From IMG/VR virus record IMGVR_UViG_3300023174_002944, positions 1 to 20,806 of that record: 20,806 bases of DNA. The stretch is one strand, 5' to 3'. The DNA comes from a virus. Each line of letters opens with the position of its first letter. The stretch's first letter is position 1. Positions 6,485 through 13,829 of the stretch are shown here, in pieces. The position numbers and the translations under genes are program-made. The notes below the pieces were generated by a model. That model searched no databases. It saw only the letters and a program-made list of their open reading frames with translations, and was not told where the DNA came from.

Positions 6485-7044
6485 GAAAGACACTGGAAGA
6501 CTTTAATTTTAAGCAACACAGTAGGTATGATGTTGAACCCATCAGAAACTATATAGATAGTTTTTCTGACGAGTGGTTTATTAATACATCACGACAAGAC
6601 AACTACTATGTTCATAAGGATACTAACTCATACTTTGTCTATACCGCAGATCTTATGTGGAAAGAAGGAGAAAAATTTTCTACTCAGAAAACATCTAACG
6701 ATGCTGGGCTGCTTGAAATTCTTGAGCCAATAATCTCAGACCTTGAAAGAATCCACAAGGGTGTCAGAGGGATGGTGCTTTTGATTAAGTTAAAAGCAGG
6801 TCAAGATATAGCACATCATCATGATGCAGGAGACTACCTTATGCTTTCAAGAAGAAACCATATCCCAGTAGTTACTTCCGATAGTGTATTCTTTGGTGTA
6901 GGAGACGATAGGGTTAAGATGGGTGCTGGAGAATGTTGGGAAATAAACAACTCAAGAACTCATTATGTAAATAATGGTAGTGAAATAGACAGAGTGCATT
7001 TGTTAATTGACATTATGCCAAACACAGAGATAGGTGAAAAATGA
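6481..7044 (+). CDS. Aspartyl/asparaginyl beta-hydroxylase-like dioxygenase
   Basis: A 187-residue protein. The second half shows the AspH/2OG-Fe(II) signature: HHHDAGD (iron ligands His113 and Asp115), the RRNHIPV block (residues 124-130), GECWEINNSRTHYVNN (third ligand His161) and DRVHLLIDI (Arg171, binding 2-oxoglutarate). All key residues are present. Family members hydroxylate Asp, Asn or other residues in peptides or small molecules. The start overlaps the sulfotransferase stop (ATGA) and its own stop overlaps the kinase gene, so the three are probably made together. Substrate unknown. Confidence 0.85.
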   Translation: MRKTLEDFNFKQHSRYDVEPIRNYIDSFSDEWFINTSRQDNYYVHKDTNSYFVYTADLMWKEGEKFSTQKTSNDAGLLEILEPIISDLERIHKGVRGMVLLIKLKAGQDIAHHHDAGDYLMLSRRNHIPVVTSDSVFFGVGDDRVKMGAGECWEINNSRTHYVNNGSEIDRVHLLIDIMPNTEIGEK

Positions 7045-7802
7045 TTATTCAGATTATAGGTCTTCCAGGTTCAGGAAAGACAGAGTTAGCCAAGGCACTC
7101 AAAGAAAGAATTAATGCTATTCATCTTAATGCAGATGAAGTTCGTGCAACTGTAAATTCAGATTTAGGATTTAGCCCTGAAGATAGAATTGAACAGGCAA
7201 GACGTATGGGAGAGATGGCAAGACTTATTGCTAAGCAGGGTGTTGCTCCAGTAATCGTTGACTTTGTATGTCCGACAGATCTAACTCGTGTAGCATTTGG
7301 TAAACCAGATATCCTTATCTTTATGGACACAATTGCTGAAGGTCGTTTTGAAGATACAAATAAAATGTTTGAGCGTCCAGAATCAGTTGATTTATATTTT
7401 ACTAATCATGAAAAAAATGCTGAAGAAAAAGCATCTCACATCATTAATAAGTTTAGCCTACATGATTGGTCTGCACCTACAACTCTTATGCTGGGTAGGT
7501 ACCAGCCCTGGCACGAGGGCCACCACGCCCTTTACAAAGAGGCTGGCAAGAGAACTGACCAAGTACTTCTTGGAGTCCGTAATACCTACAATACAAGCGA
7601 AAAGGATCCTCTTAAATTTGATCAGGTAAAAGAATATATTGCCAAGGATGACTTTATGGATGGTGCATTAGTATTAAGACTACCGAACATTACTAACATT
7701 GTATACGGAAGAGATGTAGGATATAAGATTGAACAAGTAGATTTGGGGGCAGACATTCATGCTATTAGCGCTACGCAAAAACGTAAAGAAATGGGCATCT
7801 AA
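7041..7802 (+). CDS. APS-kinase-like / HIGH-nucleotidyltransferase fusion
   Basis: A 253-residue protein with two domains. Residues 1-about 140 resemble adenylylsulfate kinase (CysC): P-loop GLPGSGKT (7-14), LNADEVR (29-35), DLGFSPEDRIEQARRMGEMA (41-60) and VIVDFVCPT. Residues about 145-253 carry a HIGH-type nucleotidyltransferase site, GRYQPWHEGHHAL (152-164), with the closing ISATQKRKEM (242-251). This half looks more like NadM/cytidylyltransferases than ATP sulfurylase. The kinase half could make PAPS for the sulfotransferase two genes upstream. Alternatively the fusion may act on a nucleotide-activated metabolite. Both active-site motifs look intact. The gene overlaps the hydroxylase stop (ATGA). 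Confidence 0.78.
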   Translation: MIIQIIGLPGSGKTELAKALKERINAIHLNADEVRATVNSDLGFSPEDRIEQARRMGEMARLIAKQGVAPVIVDFVCPTDLTRVAFGKPDILIFMDTIAEGRFEDTNKMFERPESVDLYFTNHEKNAEEKASHIINKFSLHDWSAPTTLMLGRYQPWHEGHHALYKEAGKRTDQVLLGVRNTYNTSEKDPLKFDQVKEYIAKDDFMDGALVLRLPNITNIVYGRDVGYKIEQVDLGADIHAISATQKRKEMGI

Positions 7803-7847
7803 AGTCTGGAACTTCATCACTAAGCCAAGCAAAATTGAGTGGCCATC

Positions 7848-8051
7848 ATGAATGTAACCAAACAAAGATCAGCATTAAAGGCTATTACTTGGCGTATAAT
7901 TGGTACAGCAGATACTTTTGTAATATCTTGGGCAATAACAAAAGAGCCAGTTACGGCTGGAGCAATCGCAAGTTTTGAGGTATTTACAAAGACAGTCCTT
8001 TATTACTTCCATGAGCGTGGTTGGAACAAAGTTAAATGGGGAAGAAAGTAA
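7848..8051 (+). CDS. DUF2061-like small membrane protein (second copy)
   Basis: A 67-residue protein, MNVTKQRSALKAITWRIIGT with two hydrophobic segments and the ending YYFHERGWNKVKWGRK; the KxxTWR start and HERxW end match DUF2061 and the copy at 4346-4546. The start at 7848 is tentative: GAGTGG lies 5-10 nt upstream, and a GTG at 7839 is also in frame. Its stop overlaps the halogenase start (TAATG), tying its synthesis to that enzyme. Function of the family is unknown. Confidence 0.75.
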   Translation: MNVTKQRSALKAITWRIIGTADTFVISWAITKEPVTAGAIASFEVFTKTVLYYFHERGWNKVKWGRK

Positions 8052-9595
8052 TGACAAAGAAAATAGTTGTTGTTGGTGGAGGAACTGCTGGATGGCTTAC
8101 TGCCCTCAAAGCACAACGATCATACCCAGACTTAGATATAACAGTAATTGAATCAAAAGACATAGGAATTCTGGGAGCAGGAGAAGGATCAACCCCATTT
8201 CTTGTAGACTTTTTTGACCATTTAGATATACCCCTTTCTGATCTAATAAAAAACTGTGATGCAACAATTAAAAATGGAATTAAGTTTACAAATTGGAATA
8301 ATGATGGAGAGTTTTATTACCATGGTTTTTCTACAACAGATAGATCTCTAGGTTTTGAAGCCGTATCTAACAAGTATCTTTCCAATAGTCCTCTAATTGT
8401 TGCAACCCTTGCGTTAAATGATAGCATCAATGAGATAGATTTTACAGAAAAAATTTCAGAAGCCAAAAAAGTTCCTTTTGTTTTAGAAGGTAGTAAAAGA
8501 GACTTTGGTTTTGTTTCTAAAAAAGATCCTATTGATGATTATAAAAAAATAGGAAACATGTCTCTACATATTAATGCTGTTAAACTAGCAGATAGACTAA
8601 GAGAGATCGGAACAAAAAGAGGAATCAAATTAGTTGACGGCATAATAAAAGATGTCTTGCTAGATGAAAAAGATTACGTAAAAAGTTTGGTCCTAGATAA
8701 CAATGAAAAGATCTACTGTGATTTTGTTTTTGACTGTAGCGGATTTCATAGATTAATTATTGGAAAAGTGTATAATTCTAAGTGGAAAAGTTATGCAGAT
8801 TTTCTTCAAGTTGACTCTGCTGTACCATTTTTTGTTGAGATGACAGACAAAATCCCATCCTATACAGAAGCAATTGCAATGAAGTACGGATGGATATGGA
8901 AAATACCCTTACAAACACGATTTGGTTGCGGGTATGTATACGACTCATCCTTAATATCTGAAGCAGAAGCAATAAAAGAAATAGAAGAATTTTTAGGCTA
9001 CGAGCCTGTCTATCCAAGAAAAGACAAGGGTGGTTTTAAGTTTAGTGCTGGATGTTACGAAGAACCTTGGATTAACAATTGCGTTGCAATAGGTCTTGCA
9101 GCAAACTTTGTTGAGCCACTAGAAGCAACATCCTTATGGGTAAGCATGGTTGGTTTAACTAATATATTTTCTAGCCCAGATTTTTTGATAAACAATTGTC
9201 AAGAAATAAGATCAGAGTTTAATAAACTTATTTTAGATATGAATGATGATGTAAGTAACTTTATATATTTTCATTATATGACTTTGAGAAAAGACACCGA
9301 GTTTTGGAAAAAATTTACATATGAAAATGCACCAAAAAATTTACAAGAAAAAATTAACAACTGGGAGAATAGACTTCCAAACAAACTTGACTCTAGTGAA
9401 TACTGGTCAGCAAATAGTTGGACATTTATCGGGTCTGCACATAACACAATCAATAAGGATGTTGCAAAAGCATACATAGAAAATTCTGCAGACTATAAAA
9501 AAGGTGTTGACATGTATGACTATTACAAGAAATATCAAGACTACAAGGTGTCAGAATGTGTAGATCACAGGCAATTTTTGGAGGGATTAAAATGA
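8051..9595 (+). CDS. FAD-dependent tryptophan-halogenase-like enzyme
   Basis: A 514-residue, full-length protein. The start at 8051 overlaps the previous stop (TAATG). FAD-binding GGGTAGW lies at residues 9-15, IGILGAGEGSTP at 38-49, the probable catalytic Lys at 74 in ATIKNGIKFTNW, the halogenase hallmark WIWKIP at 281-286, and NFVEPLEAT at 352-360 carrying the conserved acidic residue region. These match PrnA-type flavin halogenases, which use FADH2, O2 and chloride or bromide to halogenate Trp or other aromatic groups via a Lys chloramine. A partner flavin reductase is not visible here. The substrate may not be free Trp. It ends the enzyme run and overlaps a membrane-protein gene. Confidence 0.85.
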   Translation: MTKKIVVVGGGTAGWLTALKAQRSYPDLDITVIESKDIGILGAGEGSTPFLVDFFDHLDIPLSDLIKNCDATIKNGIKFTNWNNDGEFYYHGFSTTDRSLGFEAVSNKYLSNSPLIVATLALNDSINEIDFTEKISEAKKVPFVLEGSKRDFGFVSKKDPIDDYKKIGNMSLHINAVKLADRLREIGTKRGIKLVDGIIKDVLLDEKDYVKSLVLDNNEKIYCDFVFDCSGFHRLIIGKVYNSKWKSYADFLQVDSAVPFFVEMTDKIPSYTEAIAMKYGWIWKIPLQTRFGCGYVYDSSLISEAEAIKEIEEFLGYEPVYPRKDKGGFKFSAGCYEEPWINNCVAIGLAANFVEPLEATSLWVSMVGLTNIFSSPDFLINNCQEIRSEFNKLILDMNDDVSNFIYFHYMTLRKDTEFWKKFTYENAPKNLQEKINNWENRLPNKLDSSEYWSANSWTFIGSAHNTINKDVAKAYIENSADYKKGVDMYDYYKKYQDYKVSECVDHRQFLEGLK

Positions 9596-9876
9596 AATTT
9601 AGAACACAATGGATAACTGCTCTTCGTAGCATGGGCCACAAGTCTTATTGGAATAAGCCTAATACCGTAGAGTTCTTTGCCTTTATGACAAAGGCAGGAA
9701 TTATTATTCCAGGTCTGCTATTTAATACCCAGATCTGGTGGCTTTATATTATTGCTTTGGCAACAAGTATATCGCTTATATGGTCATCAACAGTTAAGAC
9801 ATTGCCAACTATAATCTGGTTTAATATAGTGTGGTCAATTCTAGCATTAACTGCTATAATTAAGTATTGGGTCTAA
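9592..9876 (+). CDS. Small multi-TM membrane protein
   Basis: A 94-residue protein. The start at 9592 is chosen because GGAGGG sits 6 nt upstream and it gives an ATGA overlap with the halogenase stop. Hydrophobic stretches at about 27-43, 46-64 and 70-91 suggest three membrane spans. No family is recognised. Being coupled to the halogenase it might export or anchor something in that pathway, but this is context only. Confidence 0.65.
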   Translation: MKFRTQWITALRSMGHKSYWNKPNTVEFFAFMTKAGIIIPGLLFNTQIWWLYIIALATSISLIWSSTVKTLPTIIWFNIVWSILALTAIIKYWV

Positions 9877-9886
9877 GGGGGCACAA

Positions 9887-10294
9887 ATGTTTGAATATTA
9901 TGTAAAAAAAGTAATAAAAGTTGTTGATGGAGACACCATTGACGTAGATATTGATTTAGGGTTTGACATTTCTTTTAGTTCAAGAGTAAGACTGGCTGGT
10001 ATTGATACACCTGAGTCTCGCACAGCAGACAAGGCTGAAAAGGCTTTAGGACTGGAAGCAAAGGCTTATTTGAAGCATGCTATTGAGTCTTCTAAGTCTG
10101 TCGTAATCAAGACTGAAAAGATGGATTCATCCGAAAAGTATGGTCGCATTCTTGGCTGGGTATACCTTGATGGAGATACCGTTTCTATTAATGACAAGAT
10201 GATCAACGATGGACATGCTTGGGGATATATGGGAGAAACAAAGGTCAAAGATTTTGACGCTTTGAAGAAGGCAAGAATAAAATCGGGGAAGTAA
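9887..10294 (+). CDS. Thermonuclease (SNase-like nuclease)
   Basis: A 135-residue protein covering the whole SNase fold: VVDGDTIDVDIDLG (12-25), RVRLAGIDTPES (33-44), and EKYGRILGWVY (83-93). Asp21, Arg35, Asp40, Glu43 and Arg87 line up with the calcium ligands and catalytic residues of staphylococcal nuclease. No signal peptide, so it should be intracellular, unlike the secreted prototype. It would cut DNA or RNA at 5' phosphodiester bonds, perhaps in host DNA scavenging. AAGGGGG lies just upstream of the ATG. Confidence 0.9.
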   Translation: MFEYYVKKVIKVVDGDTIDVDIDLGFDISFSSRVRLAGIDTPESRTADKAEKALGLEAKAYLKHAIESSKSVVIKTEKMDSSEKYGRILGWVYLDGDTVSINDKMINDGHAWGYMGETKVKDFDALKKARIKSGK

Positions 10295-10515
10295 TGAATA
10301 TAAAAAGTCAAGCAATGGTAGAGCATTTAATTATGCAAGGTGCCATAGAGATGGCTGGAATAGATGAAAAAGGCGAAATGCTTTATTCAATCACAGACAA
10401 ACTTGAGTTAGTCAATCCAGAAATCTATGCAGAACTAACAGAACAATATAAACATCACATGTTTCAAATGATAAAGCAGGGCCCTAAAGCCATGAACTGG
10501 AGACTGAGGGTTTAA
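10294..10515 (+). CDS. Unknown 73-residue protein
   Basis: A mostly helical-looking soluble protein rich in Met, Glu and Gln, ending in basic NWRLRV. The ATG overlaps the nuclease stop (TAATG). No recognised family or motif. Position suggests cotranscription with the nuclease. Confidence 0.65.
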   Translation: MNIKSQAMVEHLIMQGAIEMAGIDEKGEMLYSITDKLELVNPEIYAELTEQYKHHMFQMIKQGPKAMNWRLRV

Positions 10516-10522
10516 AGAAAAG

Positions 10523-10531
10523 TGATACAAT
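10523..10531 (+). promoter_or_regulatory. Extended -10 promoter
   Basis: TGATACAAT (TGn plus TACAAT) lies in the short gap between two genes, with a predicted start near 10538 and a GGGGGTG site before the ATG at 10550. No clear -35. Confidence 0.45.
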
Positions 10532-10549
10532 CATTACCTGGGGGTGTTT

Positions 10550-10963
10550 ATGAATAACTTGTATGGAGCGTTAGCCTTAACTGTTCCCCTATTATTAGTA
10601 ATAGGATACATAATGTTCTTTAAAAGGGGTACAGTTTATGAGCCTATGATGACTCAATCTATGATTCATAATCAATACTCTATGAGGAAAAAATATATTG
10701 AAAAAATAAACAGAAAAAGTCAATCAAAAATTCGTCAAGAAAAAGAAAATGTTAGAGTTATTATTGTTGAAAATGAAGCCTATTGGATCAAAGACAATGG
10801 GTTTTATACAGCACCAATGGTCAATAATTTGATCAGCAAAGACTCTGCAATACAAGTTGACACGAGCACTATGGATAAGGTACAATTAGACAAGATGTTG
10901 TTCATATTAGACAAACTAAGAGAAGGAGTAGGAAATGATAGTAGGGGTACAGGGAACGCCTAG
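10550..10963 (+). CDS. Single-TM membrane-anchored protein
   Basis: A 137-residue protein. The ATG at 10550 is preferred over an in-frame GTG at 10544 because GGGGGTG lies just upstream. One hydrophobic helix (about residues 5-23) ends in FFKRG, so the N-terminal anchor is followed by a long cytosolic part, with a basic coiled-coil-like stretch (about 35-68) and a folded C-terminal region. No family recognised. It overlaps the next gene by 29 nt. Confidence 0.7.
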   Translation: MNNLYGALALTVPLLLVIGYIMFFKRGTVYEPMMTQSMIHNQYSMRKKYIEKINRKSQSKIRQEKENVRVIIVENEAYWIKDNGFYTAPMVNNLISKDSAIQVDTSTMDKVQLDKMLFILDKLREGVGNDSRGTGNA

Positions 10964-11285
10964 TTTCACTAACTATAACATTTTTCTTAGAGCAATGGCA
11001 GTTGCCTTATCTGAATTAAAAGAAGATGAAAAAGAGTTTTATTTATACACTGCGGGTCCAGGAAATATTAGCGCAATGGCCTCAGAATTTGTAAATCTTT
11101 CTGAAAGAGGAATGAAGGCTAGAGGAAAGTCTATTAAGTTGTTTAGAGTTACTCCTGAATGGGTTGAAGAAAACATAAATAGTTTTAATCACTTTGCTTT
11201 TGTTGCTAATCCAAAAGAACAAGTTTCTAAAGTAGTAAACTTGTCAAGATCAAAAAACATCAACACAAACGTATACAACTTCTAA
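10935..11285 (+). CDS. SLOG-like Rossmann-fold protein (tentative)
   Basis: A 116-residue protein. MIVGVQGTPSFTNYNIFLRA followed by YLYTAGPGNISAMASEFVNL resembles the YspA/DUF2493 branch of the SLOG superfamily, in which a VGSRDFTDY start is followed by a GGARGAD nucleotide-binding loop. Here that loop reads AGPGNISAMA, so the match is partial. SLOG proteins bind nucleotide-derived ligands or phosphoribosyl compounds. An AAGGAG site precedes the ATG inside the upstream gene. Family call is uncertain. Confidence 0.5.
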   Translation: MIVGVQGTPSFTNYNIFLRAMAVALSELKEDEKEFYLYTAGPGNISAMASEFVNLSERGMKARGKSIKLFRVTPEWVEENINSFNHFAFVANPKEQVSKVVNLSRSKNINTNVYNF

Positions 11286-11297
11286 GGAGTACACACA

Positions 11298-11510
11298 ATG
11301 ATATCAATTAGTTCTCTTGAAAAAATGGAAGCAATTGTTTCCAAGAACAGCAACCTTTCCTGGGATGGATGGGATGTTGTAGAGATGGTTAGGTCAGATA
11401 AGGCCTTTGCATCAAGCCAGGGAGCATTAAAAAATAATGCTTGGCACTTAAAAAAGATTTTTGTCGTTTCTAGAACTGGATGGGAAATACCTGACAAGTA
11501 TGTAAGGTAG
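11298..11510 (+). CDS. Unknown 70-residue protein
   Basis: Soluble, Trp- and Lys-rich (five Trp: WDGW, NNAW and GWEIP among them), with AAGGAG 9 nt upstream of the ATG. No family recognised. It directly precedes the WhiB-like gene with a one-base gap, so the two are likely cotranslated. Confidence 0.65.
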   Translation: MISISSLEKMEAIVSKNSNLSWDGWDVVEMVRSDKAFASSQGALKNNAWHLKKIFVVSRTGWEIPDKYVR

Positions 11511-11511
11511 C

Positions 11512-11793
11512 ATGAATAAGTATGAGTGGAAAGATAATGCCTCATGCCTGGATTATGATACAAATGTATTCTTTGACAAGTATGAAGAAGACGAACTTCT
11601 AAGACCTGCAGTAGATCTTATATGCTCTAACTGTCCTGTAAGAAAAGAATGTTTTTCTGTAGGTATATCTGGAAAAGAGTGGGGAGTTTGGGGTGGAGTG
11701 TACTTAGAAAATGGAGAAATATCAAAAGAATTTTCTAGCCATAAAACAAAGACCGACTGGGGAATAACATGGCAGTCCCTAACAATGGAGTAA
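11512..11793 (+). CDS. WhiB-like Fe-S regulatory protein
   Basis: A 93-residue protein with Cys12, Cys38, Cys41 and Cys47 (C-x25-C-xx-C-x5-C) and the turn GVWGG (58-62), the signature of the WhiB family, which binds a [4Fe-4S] cluster and contacts the principal sigma factor. The family is essentially confined to actinobacteria and their phages, so it is the clearest host clue here. The C-terminal tail after GVWGG is acidic/neutral and lacks the basic AT-hook-like motif of DNA-binding members; it may modulate sigma rather than bind DNA. Confidence 0.85.
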   Translation: MNKYEWKDNASCLDYDTNVFFDKYEEDELLRPAVDLICSNCPVRKECFSVGISGKEWGVWGGVYLENGEISKEFSSHKTKTDWGITWQSLTME

Positions 11794-11794
11794 T

Positions 11795-12034
11795 ATGTAT
11801 ACAGATCAAATGAGAAGAGCGTTCAGATCTCTTAGATGTCCTGAAGGATTTTCTTTAGAGTTAGTAGATAATGACACATTCATAACTGTAAAAGCAAAAG
11901 AAAAAGACTTTATGTCTTTAGAAACAGTTGAACTTAAAAAGCAGGCTGTAGAGTATATGATCCGTGTTAAAAAAGCACTAGAAGATAATGGAGCGATTGT
12001 TCTATTAGTAAGAGAGGGTGGAAAAGAACTATGA
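11795..12034 (+). CDS. Unknown 79-residue protein
   Basis: Compact alpha/beta-looking protein: FSLELVDNDTFITVKAKEK suggests a strand pair, VELKKQAVEYMIRVKKALEDNG a helix and AIVLLVREGG a final strand. No family recognised. GGAG precedes the start, and the stop overlaps the next gene (ATGA). Confidence 0.65.
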   Translation: MYTDQMRRAFRSLRCPEGFSLELVDNDTFITVKAKEKDFMSLETVELKKQAVEYMIRVKKALEDNGAIVLLVREGGKEL

Positions 12035-12441
12035 TTGAGTTAATTTTTATATGTATCTTGTCTTCTTTAACCTTGCTTTTCTTATCCCTATATGTTCTAC
12101 AAAAAAGGGCTAACAAGGTTCTTATCGCTAAAACTTTAGAGGCTTTGTTGATGCAGCAATTAACCAGTAATATAAATAAAACAGATAAAGATCAATCTAA
12201 TGAAGATTTTTTAAAATTTGTTTCAGATTCTCGTGATTGGGCATATCAATACATAGAAGAAGTCCAGTCTGGACTGAAGTTATTTATTGATGAGGTTGGT
12301 CCACAGATTGATTACTATAATAAGTATGGCTCAGCAGTTGATGGTATGATTGCCCCTCATGACTTTGCTCTAAAAAAAATCTCTTCAGAATTTGAAAAGT
12401 TAAAAACTCTTCTACCAGAAGATTATGATAGAATAGTGTGA
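12031..12441 (+). CDS. N-terminally anchored single-TM protein
   Basis: A 136-residue protein with a hydrophobic helix at about residues 3-25 followed by QKRANK and a soluble, largely helical domain (about 60-136) containing WAYQYIEEVQSGLKLFI and ending KLLPEDYDRIV-like residues. No family recognised. It is translationally coupled on both sides (ATGA upstream, TGATG downstream) to the WhiB-side genes and the second LLM protein. Confidence 0.65.
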   Translation: MIELIFICILSSLTLLFLSLYVLQKRANKVLIAKTLEALLMQQLTSNINKTDKDQSNEDFLKFVSDSRDWAYQYIEEVQSGLKLFIDEVGPQIDYYNKYGSAVDGMIAPHDFALKKISSEFEKLKTLLPEDYDRIV

Positions 12442-13322
12442 TGAAGTTTTATTATTTTGGTGGAGTAATCGGAAATCCTGGGGATCCAAAAGATCCATCC
12501 AACCTAGATAACCATAACTTTTCTGGAGTGATGTTTACACATGATATCCCAGAAGGAGACATGTTTGTAAAGACAGCAAAAGATATAGAAAAAAGCGAAG
12601 ACATTAAATACTTAGTGGCCATTCGTCCATATACAATATCTCCTCAATATCTTTCAATGATAAATAGATCTATGGACAGAATAGATAAAGGTAGGCTTCA
12701 GATTAATTTAATTTCTGGATACATCAAAGATCATGAAGATGGTGTTGGTGGTGTTGTTGGAGATGTCAATGATAAATCTACTTCTCTTGACAGATCAAAC
12801 TACATGATAGAGTTTCTTAAAGTGTTAAATGAAATGGATCAAGACAAAGACTCTCCAGGATATTGGCGTGACCCAAACCATAAAAACAAATTAGATATAT
12901 ATGTATCAACAACTAATAGTTACGTCTTTGCAGCAGCAAAACAGTATGGTCATAAGATTATTTTGCCTTATCACATTTATGCTCGTAGAGGTTGGTCTGA
13001 TTTGGTAGATGGCTCTTCTGTATCGATTCCTCTTGAGTTAGAAGATATGGAGATAATGATTGCAATTACACCTATCATTAGAAAAACAGAAGAAGAACTT
13101 GACCTATTAACAAACCATGTAGTTAGACCAGTCTGGAAAAAAGGAGAGGTTCCGCAGCCCGTGCTGGATGCTGCTTACCTCACATACGATCAGTTTGATG
13201 ATCTTGTAAAGACTCTTGAAAGTAGAGGCATAAACCATATGCTTATTAATGCCGTACCTTCAGAAGAAGTAAACGTAATAGTTCCATTTATTAAAAAATA
13301 TGTAGAGGAAAATAAAAGATGA
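12441..13322 (+). CDS. Luciferase-like (LLM-class) flavin oxidoreductase, copy 2
   Basis: A 293-residue protein. Residues 60-93 (AIRPYTISPQYLSMI, then IDKGRLQINLISG) carry the same LLM barrel core as the protein at 5071-5910. GRLQINLISG is closer to the SsuD form than copy 1. The later VFAAAKQYGHKIILPY (about 155-175) fits the LLM strand where a gated substrate loop begins. Outside the core the two copies diverge, so a duplication would be old or the two were acquired separately. The start overlaps the previous stop (TGATG) and the stop overlaps the XapX gene. Substrate unknown. Confidence 0.7.
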   Translation: MKFYYFGGVIGNPGDPKDPSNLDNHNFSGVMFTHDIPEGDMFVKTAKDIEKSEDIKYLVAIRPYTISPQYLSMINRSMDRIDKGRLQINLISGYIKDHEDGVGGVVGDVNDKSTSLDRSNYMIEFLKVLNEMDQDKDSPGYWRDPNHKNKLDIYVSTTNSYVFAAAKQYGHKIILPYHIYARRGWSDLVDGSSVSIPLELEDMEIMIAITPIIRKTEEELDLLTNHVVRPVWKKGEVPQPVLDAAYLTYDQFDDLVKTLESRGINHMLINAVPSEEVNVIVPFIKKYVEENKR

Positions 13323-13477
13323 AAGATGTGATACTATCAGTATTAACAGGTTTTGGATGTGGCGTCGTGTTTGCTGCATTCAAATTGCCAGTACCAGCAC
13401 CACCAGTTTTTGCGGGAGTCGCAGGAATTATTGGTTTATGGATTGGCTTTACAGTACTAACAAAAATAATATCCTAG
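13319..13477 (+). CDS. XapX-like small membrane protein
   Basis: A 52-residue protein, MKDVILSVLTGFGCGVVFAA then KLPVPAPPVFAGVAGIIGLW. The block KLPVPAPPxxAGxxGIxG is the hallmark of the XapX (DUF1427) family, two short membrane helices joined by the Pro-rich turn. Family function is unclear. The ATG overlaps the stop of the LLM gene (ATGA). Confidence 0.78.
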   Translation: MKDVILSVLTGFGCGVVFAAFKLPVPAPPVFAGVAGIIGLWIGFTVLTKIIS

Positions 13478-13487
13478 GAGGAAAATT

Positions 13488-13784
13488 ATGAATAAACAAA
13501 TCAAAAACGCACTAGCGTCATACGGAAGATCAGTACTTGGAGCAGCAACAGCAATGTATGCCTCTGGTGTAACTGACCCTAAGACACTTGCTTACTCACT
13601 ACTTGGAGCACTAATCCCCGTAGCATTGAGAGCAGCCAACCCTAACGATCCTGCATTCGGCAAGATGCCATCTGTAGAAGAGGTAGACAGAGCAGTTAAG
13701 ACTGCTAAGGTTGTTAAGAAAACCGCAAAGAAGGCTCCTGCAAAGAAGTCATCTGGCGGAGGAAAGACTCAGCAAGTAAAGTAA
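13488..13784 (+). CDS. Holin-like protein with Lys/Gly tail
   Basis: A 98-residue protein with AGGAGG 7 nt before the ATG. Hydrophobic segments lie at about 15-27 and 33-50, followed by a charged region and a Lys/Ala-rich tail APAKKSSGGGKTQQVK. Topology suggests a holin or phage-membrane protein. The tail nearly repeats the end of the endolysin (KKSSGGGGK). A strong terminator follows, so this is the last gene of its operon. Confidence 0.65.
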   Translation: MNKQIKNALASYGRSVLGAATAMYASGVTDPKTLAYSLLGALIPVALRAANPNDPAFGKMPSVEEVDRAVKTAKVVKKTAKKAPAKKSSGGGKTQQVK

Positions 13785-13798
13785 TTTTACTATAGATC

Positions 13799-13829
13799 AG
13801 CAGGCTTGTTATTTGACAGGCCTGCTTTT
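13799..13829 (+). terminator. Intrinsic terminator
   Basis: AGCAGGCTTGT (13799-13809) pairs with ACAGGCCTGCT (13816-13826) in an 11-bp stem with one G-U pair and a 6-nt loop, followed by TTT and then C. It lies 15 bp after the stop of the holin-like gene. Confidence 0.85.

Noticed and set aside
7041-7802. Reading the C-terminal half as ATP sulfurylase, making a classical PAPS synthetase
   Set aside because: The HIGH-type motif GRYQPWHEGHH is closer to NadM/cytidylyltransferases than to the sulfurylase QxRNPxHxGH form.
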